This document shows positions 33,969 to 43,519 of a stretch of 64,000 nucleotides of DNA, piece after piece; within the stretch, counting starts at the first letter, position 1; every line of letters begins with the position of its first letter. This stretch comes from Gnetum montanum. Its lineage: Eukaryota > Streptophyta > Gnetopsida > Gnetales > Gnetaceae. The position numbers and the translations under genes were made by a program. The notes under the pieces are model-generated. The model had not been told where the DNA came from. It saw only the letters and a list, made by a program, of their open reading frames with translations, and ran no database searches. The DNA is taken from NCBI GenBank assembly GCA_015680685.1, contig MNCI01029550.1, forward strand, positions 350,583 to 414,582, in the 5' to 3' direction.

Positions 33969-34420
33969 ATTTCTGGTTTGATTTTTCGTGCTTTTTGCTT
34001 AATTGCTTTGATATGAGGGTCTAAGATTATGTTATGTTGAATTAACCTGGGATCTAGTCCTGGCATGTCTTCGTATGACCATGCAAATACCGTGATGTTG
34101 TCTTGGAGGACCTGTTTTATAGAGTCATGCATTTTCTAGTCTAGTAGAGAACTAACCTTAAGAGTCTTGGACTCACCCTTATGCGTAACGACAAAAACCT
34201 CGCTGAGGGGGTCTTCGGTTATGTCTCCAGCTTCTAGGTCTAGCATGCGCGTCGATTGTTCTGGCCATTCTGGAGACGTTTCTGATGTGGCTATGGTTAC
34301 GTCATCGAGGAAAGGGGGAGTTTCTACTAGTGTAAAATCGAATTGCCTAACTACTCTCCCGTGGGGACCTGTTAGAGTCAAGGGCGCTGAAAGAGTTGCG
34401 TCCATTTGCCAACTATCCTA
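33969..34420 (-). pseudogene. N-terminal lead of RT ORF (element B)
   Basis: The minus strand carries ITVFAWSYEDMPGLDP and KAIKQKARKIKPE, the standard lead into gypsy RT, after an 89-codon open stretch starting at ATG 34405. An in-frame TAG at about 34133-34138 separates the two. The open frame begins immediately after a minus-strand TTTTGTAG at about 34417-34424, which looks like a splice acceptor (see findings). Confidence 0.75.
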
Positions 34421-34552
34421 CAAAATCGCCAAATGCGTAAATGATTAGGAGAAAACATGATGTGGTATCGTCGAGCGTGGAAAGCTAACTGAATTTTGAA
34501 TATTGTGAACAGCTTGTAATTAATGCTACCTGATTACGAGGCGATAAGGTGT

Positions 34553-34576
34553 GGTAGTTTAACGTCATTTTGGACA
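34553..34576 (+). repeat. Single hairpin-repeat unit upstream of the antisense gene
   Basis: GGTAGTTTAACGTC-atttt-GGAC has the same build as array 1 and 2 units (stem GTC/GAC). Confidence 0.5.
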
Positions 34577-34692
34577 GTGGCGCATGCGATATCCGCCGCA
34601 TTAATGCCTTGATTTTCAGGTTCCGTATTATACTGATACCAGCATTTAGGAAAGTCCTGTTTTAATCGAGCATCAAGTCGACTAACCTCGCA

Positions 34693-34700
34693 TATAAATA
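34693..34700 (+). promoter_or_regulatory. TATA box of the antisense gene (element B)
   Basis: TATAAATA lies 147 bases before the ATG at 34847. A start about 30 bases downstream would give a leader of about 120 bases. It reads opposite to the element's own transcription. Confidence 0.55.
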
Positions 34701-34846
34701 GGTAGTCCCTATTGGAAACAAGTTGTTGATTATTGCGAATTTGAATTCTCAGCTATTACAGAAAGAAAGAGGAAGAGCAAAAGCTTAAAACGTGTTACTT
34801 GTGATTTGTGAGAGCGTGAAGGTGTGGAAGTGTTAGAGCTGCAACA

Positions 34847-37800
34847 ATGGCACCAAAAGTGAGAGGGAAAAATGTGAAATTGGCCAAGATTGATGAGGTG
34901 CAAGGGAGCCTGCAGCGTGTTTCGCAGGCAGTGGTCGACATGAGAGACCCTACGCCTTTGAATCGGTAGGCCATCCCTTGCTTATTCGTGTTACTTTTGC
35001 AGTGTTTATTCTTGTAGCGTCGCCTACGTAAATTAAAATTTTAGACTATAGACCCCACGTTAAAACGAGGGTTTATACACTAGGATTGCGTCTATCACCG
35101 TTGTCAGGGACAAACCTTGTACTGTTGCAAGGGTTTAGGCGATTTCAGCAATAGCTAAGCGTAATCTATAGATTTTCTGTATTTTAAGCATGTAAATCTG
35201 AATCTAGACGTTGATGTGTTTATTATTTTTCTCTATACAGTATCATGTTAAGACCCATCCTAATCGTCTTGGATATAGTCAGGGTTTTATGCTGCATAAA
35301 CCCAATCATACCTAATGTTCCTCCCCCTCAGACTAAGTTGCATGGGAGGGCCATATGGTTTCGAAAGGGTGCATTGGAGTTTTTCCAGTTTTTACTGCGT
35401 AACTACAGCATTATTGTATGGTCACACTTGTCGAGAGATATTGCTGGCGCCATTTTGGAACACCTGTTAATGGGTTCTATGCAGGGAATTCTGGCTTTCT
35501 TAACAAACGGGGCTATCGACACTGGTCGTCCCTAGGACCGCGAACTTAGCGCCAGAGGGTTGAGGTGCTTAAGTTGGATCTGGGAAATGGCTCAGTTTAG
35601 CTGTTACCACGCATACAACACTTTGTTCGTGGCCCGTCATGTCTCAACTTACTTCCAGAACCCACCAGGCACAGTGTATTATTCAGGGGGGTAAGTGGTT
35701 TTATTTGGCGGTATTGTCATTATATGTCTATTATCTGAGTTTTGTAAAGCGTAAGATAAGCATATGTGGTATGGTACAGGTTTTTTATCCATGAGAACAA
35801 GTTAGTAGGCGATGGTGATACCTTAACTTAGACTAAAACGGCAATAAAGGCATTTACCTCTACTAGTAATGTACATGCTAGTGTAATGGGGCAGATCGGC
35901 TTCGACATTCATGAATACCCCACCCGTTATGCTGATGCTTTCGAGAATTTCCAGAATCTCAGGTGGTTACATGACAATTGGACTTTGGATCCACCCCTTA
36001 CCGTTGTAGACGTGTAGAGCAAACTTCCTCCATTTCCTTTACCATTTGGACCTGGTAAAATTGTTGTGTATTTTATTGTTGCATAATGTAATTGTGAATC
36101 GTGAATGTCGCGTAATAGTGTTTTTTGACATGTGTCTTGCATTGTTCAGTTAGGGAATCCCGGGAGATTACCCTTACAATTTCTGGCCGCGAGGCGAATA
36201 CCCTCCTCTTCTGCTACGGTGACATCAAGGAGGCACAACGCTGGCTCGACCATGTGGCTGCCCCGGTTGCGTTGGTTACCAAGCTGCGCGAAGCGAGGCT
36301 AATGCACTTATTTTTGGCCGTAACCCCTAATGTCTCCACCAGTGAAATGTTAACCCTGGTTAACTCCTTCAGTGAAAGGGCTGAGCGCTTTTGAACGCGC
36401 GTGCATCACGTACGTGTAAGTTTTGATATTGATGCTCAGCTTTTTGCAGACCTTTTCAGCGTCCCCTCTGATGGCCTTCCCATAGAGGAAAAGGCGAAGA
36501 GAGCCTCGCCTATCAGGAGTGGTTGGAGGAGTGGCTAGGGGCCAAGAAGGAGGCTAAGGGGATCCCTTGTGAGAAGATCAAACCAGAGATCGCCAAGACG
36601 ATTTATCCCCTGTTTCGGGCCCGGGCTTTCCCCAAAATACTCTCGCAGGGGAGGTTCTTTACCATAGAACAGACCCATATCATGCGGGAGGTTATGGAGG
36701 AAGGGACCCAGTTTGACTGGGCAAGCTACTTTGCTGAGGGATTACGCACTGAGATGATCAGGCTTCACCAGAAGCTTGATTCTTGTTTCAACGTGCATTA
36801 CGCCTTCTTCATAGCTTGCCTTCGGCGTTTTGCCAAATTTTTGGTCATCCAGAGGAATGGGGTCTGGGTGCAACAAGACCGAGACCAACTATCCAAACCT
36901 TGGATTACCCACATTTTTGGCACTACCCATGGACAGGATCCCCCAGAAGGGATTGGCGAGTCTCTGTCTATAATGACAAGGGATTTGGCGGCGTCTCGAG
37001 TGCGAGGCCCCGACAACGTAGGCGAAGTGATGCCCACTTACACTGGCGATGCTTCGCGGGGGAAATGCTTGGCAACTAAAACTATAGAGCCTTCAGCTCG
37101 ACGTAAGAGGCTTCGCTTAACCGAGGCCTCTGTGGAGCCTGGGAGTGGCACAGGTCGAACCATGCAAGTTAGAGTTCAACGAAGTAAACCTCTGCTTGGT
37201 AAGCGTAAAAGAAACGTAGTGAAAGTTATTATATTACTCAATTTTTATCCAGGATATTTTGAATCGTCTAAATGTGAATGTGATATGAACAGCGAGACCT
37301 ACGGAGAAATTGACCCCTGAGACAGGGGCAATGATATTAAGTTGTGGGGAAGGGGCCCCAGTTTTGGAAGAAGAGGCCCCAGCTGTTAGGACTAGTGACG
37401 CACAGACTCTTGTGCATGAGGAGAGAGAGGAGGAGGGAACTATTGATGCACTCCCCACTGTAACCGGCAGAGGTAGTAAGCGTATTGGATGTCTTGAGGA
37501 GTTTTGTTAATAATTAGGATTTTTAACTAAATTATGCTACAGGTGAAGAAGATGTATCCACGTCTGCCTCTGTGGGCAGAACATGGAGAGAGTTTCCTGA
37601 CAAATTCGCCTTCATGGAAGGCGTTGTCAGCGATATGATCGAGCGCGTCGAGCGCGTCGATCCTGGAGCTGGTATGTTATAGCTATAATAGGTTTTCTTT
37701 ATCATAAAGTGGTAATGTTTTATTTATATTGATAATGTTTGCTGTCAGGAGCTCGCCTTCAATGAGACCCAACGGAGCCCATTGATTTGGACACAGTGGA

Positions 37801-38876
37801 GCCTCCATCTGACAGGGCGTTCGTGCCACGCAGCATTTATGAGGAGATGCGTAAATGTGTGTTACACTCAACTCGCTCCTTGTGGGAGAGTAAGAGTGCC
37901 AATGAAGACCTCTGGAAAAGGCTGCAGAGGTCAAAGAGGGAGAAGGAGTCTCTGGCCAAAGAGGTCGGAGACTTAAAATCGCGATGCGAGTTCCTGTAGG
38001 TGCGGGAAACGGGTGAGGAGGATTGGCACACAGCTGTGACTGACTACTCTCGCTATTGGACTGCAATCAGGAACAGCGTGCAAACCAGTCAGGAGTTGGT
38101 GGAGCAGCAGATGCAGATAAAGCTGTTATCTCAGAAAAGCCAAGACTGGAAGGATTTCTGACCAAGTGTGCAAGAGTGGGGGCAGAAAGAAAAGGATCAC
38201 AAGCATTTGTATAAGCAAGAAAGTATTGCTTATCGTCAGCATTACCGTGATTTTGTCATTGAAGCTCAATCCTTGCGGGTATTCCTTGATGTCATTGGTG
38301 CATCCCAAGCTTTCGAGAAGTTTCAGGAGCAGGTAACAGTAAGCGCATCACCGGAAAGAGAAATGACTCTTCCCGGGGGCGAGACTACTGTCCCTACTTT
38401 CTTCCCTGATCCGCCTCGCTGGACTAGTGTGGAAAAGGGAAAGGTGAAAGCTAGAGCTGCTCTGGGAAACGAAGTATGGTCTGAATTAACTGAGGATGAA
38501 ATCATGCAACGCCTATGGGTCGGTTTAGAACAGCTCCCCTTTTTTGCGGAAGCAGGATCATCACAAGTAAGTTTAAACATTATTGAATCTAAGTTTTCTA
38601 GTTATGGTGTCAAGTCTTTGCTAATGTATTTGCTGTATGCAGGTACAAGAATTGGAGGGCGAAGGCGAACAAGGTGGGGAACAAGCACAAGAAGAGGAGC
38701 GTAATAGCAAAGAGCATCCTCTTGTGGAGCTGACATTGGAGCAAGGGCCTCGTGGGGATGGCATTCCTCGTGAAGGAATACCTTCTAAGAAGGACGGCCC
38801 ACTTGAGGATGATTTATTAGGCTTGGAGCCTGACCTAAGGGATACAGGTGATAGTGGCACCAGGGGGGATGCGTAA
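34847..38876 (+). pseudogene. Antisense eight-exon gene in element B: HAD (FCP1/NIF-like) domain, transposon-type domain, coiled coil
   Basis: Exons: 34847-34965, 35241-35690, 35780-36054, 36150-37198, 37293-37472, 37543-37671, 37749-38566, 38643-38876. All seven introns (70-275 bp) are GT-AG and all phases join. The exons total 3254 bases, and one missing base near 36505 restores a frame of 1085 codons. Exons 2-3 read ILIVLDIVRVLCC, FRKGALEFFQFLLRN, IIVWSHLSRDIAG, NTLFVARHVS and NPPGTVYY: an FCP1/NIF-type HAD phosphatase fold with the second catalytic acid and the D-D-S box lost. Exon 4 has ITLTISGREANTLLF and DAQLFADLFSVPSDG, recalling plant transposon proteins. Exon 7 is a Lys/Glu-rich coiled coil and exon 8 is acidic. 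Seven in-frame stops lie in exons 2, 3, 4 and 7, each one C-to-T change from CAG or CGA. Function unknown; catalysis is unlikely. Confidence 0.8.
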
Positions 38877-39065
38877 TTGTAACTTACGTATGATTTTATT
38901 GATTGGAATTGAACCATGGTTATATGAATGTTGAAAAGATTGGCATTAAGATCTTCTGTATGGTTTTAAATGCTATTTTTTTTTGGTTTTATCTCTTGAT
39001 TTGCAACACGTAAGTGTAGTTGTTAAAGGTTTTGAATAAGTTACATTGTTGTGAAATAGAATTGA
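38877..39065 (+). other. 3' flank of the antisense gene
   Basis: T-rich sequence with no ORF between the TAA stop and hairpin array 2; the probable terminator/polyadenylation region of the antisense transcript. No clear AATAAA is seen. Confidence 0.3.
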
Positions 39066-39250
39066 TAGTTTAAGGCCATCGTGTGCCATCGTGTAACATT
39101 TGCGTAAGATACCAGGGAGTTAGTTTTAGGCCATTGCGGGCCTTTGCTAGTTTAAGGCCATCGCGGGCCATCGCTAGTTTAAGGCCATTGTGGGCCACCG
39201 CTAGTTTTAGGCCATTGCAGACCTCTGCTAGTTTTAGGCCATTGCGGGCC
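39066..39250 (+). repeat. Hairpin-repeat array 2 of element B
   Basis: Six units of the form TAGTTTTAGGCC-attgc-GGGCC. The stem is GGCC/GGCC instead of the GTC/GAC common in array 1, while the lead AGTTT is the same. Confidence 0.7.
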
Positions 39251-39475
39251 TACTACGTAAGTCTGGAAGCGTAATTGATAATAATGTACATTTCTACGTA
39301 ATTGCACTGAAATGATCGACGAGCGTAAATAGCGTATATAAGGAAATGTGAATGGCATAATGAATAGCAAGCGTAAATATGTATGTATATATTAAAGAGG
39401 ATTGACAATGGAAATTGCTAAGCGTAAAAGGAAAAGTTAGTAAAGACGCGAAGATGCGCGTAAATGTCATTCAGA
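39251..39475. other. GCGTAA-rich spacer (element B)
   Basis: A short non-coding stretch with about eight copies of (G)CGTAA on the plus strand (for example 39272, 39323, 39372, 39421, 39460), far above chance. It is bounded by array 2 and the protease frame. Confidence 0.5.
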
Positions 39476-40340
39476 TCAATCACTTATTCGTAATTGTTTC
39501 TTGACAGCCTTTACGTTCAGTGGTGTATAAGGGTGGGGAGACTTGCAGCCTGACTCTTCCACACCACCATCCTGAAATGGCAGTTTGTCCCAGGCTAGAC
39601 TGTCATCATTCATTTCGATTTGTTCAGGGATTCGGGGATGGGTCTGATTATCCGATGTTCTATCTCTGAACCCCATTCCTCTTCGATATTGTTGACAGTC
39701 CTGGGGGTGATTTCGTCACCGCGTATTATAACCTCTCCCCCTGCGTAGGGTAGGTGTATTTCCTGATGGATTGGTGATGAAACCGCCCTCAGTTGGGCTA
39801 GCCAGGACCTCCCTAGGATTAAGTTAAACCCGGGCCTCTCCTCGACAACAAGGAATGTAGCATCCGTTGGGAATTGATCCCTTGCCACAAATTCGATGCG
39901 CACCATCCCCTTGACCTGAACCCATGCTCCATTGAATGACTTTACGCATGTTGTCATTGTGGGACTAATTTGGTCGACCAGACCCAACATATCCACGATG
40001 GGATAAGGAATGACATTTGTAGCTGCGCCGTCGTCCACGTGCACCCTCCGGATTCAATATTGACTGACCCAGATGGTGATAAACATGGGTTCAGTTATCA
40101 CTTAACCTTTCTTAGGATCATCTTTGATGGATTCATCATGAAAGGTCAACGAGGTAGGTTTAGGTCGCTCAGCATCGGAGGGAAACATGACAGCGTGTAT
40201 CGCTTCCTCCTCCGCTGGTAAGCTTTCCTCCACAGGTATGGATGTCAGCATGCGGACCATGGCCTCATGGTATTTTTGAGACATCATGAGCAGGTCATAG
40301 AGGCTCAGCGTTGTGTTTTTTTGTTTCAGAGCCTGTTTGA
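39476..40340 (-). pseudogene. Aspartic protease (element B)
   Basis: The minus strand gives VDDGAATNVIPYPIVDML, an active site of D-D-G-A type, then NGAWVQVKGMVRIEF, FNLILGRSWLAQLRAV and HLPYAGGEVIIRGDE. This is the complete Tat-type protease pattern, with I-L-G-R-S-W intact. The upstream part (40287-40102) is the gag-protease linker, with a stop at about 40102. The frame continues to a TGA at 39476 with no RT following; RT resumes 5 kb away, at 34420. Confidence 0.85.
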
Positions 40341-40506
40341 CCTACGTAAACACGTCGAGGAGGTCCCGTTCTTTACTGGCTTGTTTGTCCCCTCTGTCTT
40401 CTTCCATTCACCCTAAGAGACGGATCTCCCTGGGCAGAACGACGTCGGTCGGAGGGTTGCTCTTTTTCTTGCCGAGGGTGGGTGGCTGTGTTTCTGCACC
40501 CTTGTC

Positions 40507-43269
40507 CTACCCAGGAGGTGCAGACGTAGGGATAGGGGCCAAGGGCCTGGGCCTAGTGAAGCCTAGCGTAACATGATTTTTAGCGGCATTGACTAACGTG
40601 TCCCCTTCCTTTTGTTTATTAGGTGATGGTTGGTGATTTGTGTTAGAAGCTTGCCCCTGCGTAAAAGGGGCAGCTGGTGATTTTGGCACCCTGAGAATGA
40701 AAGGTGCCTTAGGTGTGGACGCGGACATAGCCGCGGCTTTACTGTTACTGGGAGGTTGAGTTGAATTTGGAGAAGGCGCTCGAATGATGAAGGGTGGCCT
40801 TGAGACACCACTAGCTGCCGGTGAAAAGCTTGTCCCCCTTGGTGAGTTGGTAGGTACATGCAAAACAAAAGGTTATTTGGGTGGTACTTTCCTCTCATTA
40901 TCCGTACTCACCACGTTGATTATGTAGGGTGCGTTGTTTGCGTTCAACGGATCTTTGTACAGATGCAACGCTTGGTTTTCCGGACGCGTTGGACTATTGT
41001 TGTCTAATTTGAGTGAACCATCGTCAATCATGCGTTGAATATCGTCTTTCAACGCCCAGCAGTAATCTATATCGTGACCACACAATTGATGGTAGTCATA
41101 GAAACGGTCCAGCCTGAAAGACCTCGGAACTGGTGGTTTGTCAGGTAGGGCTAAAGAAGGATTCTTCAGCAGTTCACAATGACGCCTGTGATGCTTCAGA
41201 GCTTCTTCGAATACCTTCTTAGTCTGAATGTATCCTGCCCCTAGTAGTTGTTTCAAAAGTTCCGAGTGTTTTATAGGGAGGGCTGTATACTTTGAGCGAT
41301 CTTTACGCTCAAAGTTTGGTTTTGGCTGAGGGGGCTTTTCAGCGACAGATGTGTCTTGGCTGGTGCTACTCGCACCAGCCGTGGTCTCAGGTGATGCCGT
41401 AGGTGCCTTCTTATTTTTGTTCTTAGCGCCTTCAGCCAGCGCAGCTACTGTCGTTGTTGTTGTTATACCTTTATCCTTACCCTTGTTGTTAGCATTTTTG
41501 TAGGCGACATACGCCGGGTCCTTGTTAGCCTCTGCAGCATCTTGGATGCTTTTGGTCTGGGCAAAAGCCTGATGTAAGAAGCTAGGGGAAAGATAATACA
41601 GCTTAGACTTGATAAATTCATTAACTACTCCTTTGAATATGGCCAGCAAATGGGCCTCCGCGATTGGCTCACAGATTTCATTCAAAGTAGCACTCCACCG
41701 CTGTATAAACTTTTGGACTGGTTCGAGCGGGTCCTGTTTCACTCCCATGAGTTGATCTAACGTGACCTCCGGCTTTAGGTTGTATTTAAATCAAGTCACA
41801 AACTGTGTCAGGAGCTCTTCCAAGGTTGAGATGGAAGAGCGAGTGAGGGCTCGATACCAATCCAAAGCTTTCCCTGCCAGAGACATCGCAAAGACGCGGA
41901 TGATTGTGTGAGGCCACTGCTATAGCAACAAAGATTCGGATCTGAAGGTGACCAGGTGAGTGTTGGGATCTCCCTCCTCATTATATTTAGTGAAATGGGG
42001 TAAGGACATCCCCGGGGGTAGCGACAGCATGGGGACTGCTGGACTAATAGGATCATCTTGATAGAAGTCCATGATCTGTATAGTGTCTGAACCAGCGACC
42101 TTAAGGCATCTAACCTCCTCGGTGAGGGTCTGAATAAGTAAGAATGCTTGATCTAAGCATGTTGATGAAGATGTCTGTGTAGGGGGAGTAAGGGGTTGAC
42201 CTGCAAAAGTCGTGCCAAGTAATGAGAATGGAGGAATGGTTTGGCTGGCAGATGATGCGACGGGGATCCCTGCAGACAGAGGTGCTTGTGAGGACCACCA
42301 CCCACCGATTTGAGAAGAGAGATTAAATGCCGCCGGCTGTGTAGTATAGGTATGATAAGGATATTGTGAGACCATCTGCAGAACATGCATTGTGGGTGCA
42401 GCCAAGGGTTGCACACCATATACCGCAAACTGGTTATGTTACGCCGCGCGGATGATCCACTGACTCGCGGTGGGCTGTTGGACGAATGTCTGTGGCTGAA
42501 CGACAGCTGTGATCTGTTGGCTTGGAGGGGGCGACAGTGATAAAGTTTGCACCGGGCGAGTTGTAGATATGGCATGGGGTTGGATCTGAGGGATGAAATG
42601 GGGCACGGTGGATGTTGGGACCACCGATGGAATGCTGATTACGCACGGTAACGAGACCGCCCCCATGTTATTTTGGGGTATTTGCACTTGCAACACAGAT
42701 GATTGCGTAGTGGCTTGCGGGATGATAGGAATGTGAGTTTGTGTGGTCATGGTGGGATTAAGATGGGTGGCTTCTCCTTTGAGAGGGAATAAGGGATTTG
42801 TGTAGGTATGGGGGCTCAGAGTATGGTATGAATGTTCAGACTGGGCTACAAATTCGTCATCTTCTTCCTCCCCGTTCTGGGGTTCGGGCATAGCCCGTGT
42901 AGCCTGGCTCCTAGCCATGACCAACTGTGTTATGATTTCATGGTGATGTTCCATCAGGGGAATGATGTCGTAGGCGGTAGGGGTAAAATCGTGACCCCCT
43001 CGGTGGATCATCTCAAAATTTCACTTCGCCTCGATTTCAGCTCGGCTAAGGGCAAGCTTTGCCTGGATCTTGACACAGATAAAGTTATATTCTTCAGGGG
43101 TCACGACGGTAAATACAGGGTCTTTGCCCTGTAGTCTCAATGACCGACACGACAGTCCCTGAGGTCCTATAACACCAGAGGCTGGTCCAGTGGTGGCGAT
43201 GGGATTCACAGATGTGGCACTCGTGTCAGTGGTAATCATGGTGGCTGTGGTTGTGTGTGTAGAATCCAT
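40507..43269 (-). pseudogene. Gag polyprotein (element B)
   Basis: ATG at 43269 is 250 bases inside the 5' LTR. The order is a Thr-rich start with YNFICVKIQAKLALSRAEI, a long Pro/Gln/Thr-rich region (43011-42150), and the gag core LPHFTKYNEEGDPNTHLVTF, AMSLAGKALDWYRAL, FIQRWSATLNEICEPI (42050-41600). Then comes a Lys-rich stretch and a degenerate knuckle, YHQLCGHDIDYCWALKDDI (about 41100), and repeats of PPFI(I/L)RAP type (40850-40560). Stops at about 43020, 42436, 41918, 41792 and 40872. It would build the particle. Element D has the same architecture. Confidence 0.85.
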
Positions 43270-43519
43270 TGGTCGAGTAGGTTAACGACGACAAATGACT
43301 AGATCCAAAAAGCGATGGACAAAGAAGATCGCGATTAGGCTTTCTACCCTGTAGGATTCCAAAGGAATCGTTACTGTGACCGATCTACACCGCATGCTTT
43401 TTGTAAACTTCCCTAGAGGTATTACGTTTACATTTTGGCAACGCACGTACAGATCGCTTACAGGGCTACCCGTAAAAATACGAATTGGAGCCTAGGCCCT
43501 CCTTCTAGCGCTAGAAAAC
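43270..43519 (-). promoter_or_regulatory. 5' leader of element B with palindromic primer-binding region
   Basis: Directly inside the 5' LTR the minus strand reads TAGCGCTAGAAGGAGGGCC after GTTTTC. A perfect 14-bp palindrome, TTCTAGCGCTAGAA, lies at 43503-43516. No canonical site beginning TGG is present; if TAG is a decayed TGG, this tract is the primer-binding site. Element D has the same arrangement (62197-62214). Confidence 0.5.

Noticed and set aside
34136-34448. Plus-strand ORF at 34167-34448 as an extra exon of the antisense gene
   Set aside because: It is the complement of the RT-lead frame and lies upstream of the TATA box and ATG; no splice link to exon 1 is evident.
42153-42646. 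Alternative long minus-strand ORFs overlapping gag of B
   Set aside because: They are other frames of the Pro/Gln-rich gag region; the gag frame is conserved in element D.
43270-43519. tRNA gene at the palindrome beside B's LTR
   Set aside because: No cloverleaf arms or A/B boxes; only a 14-bp palindrome.
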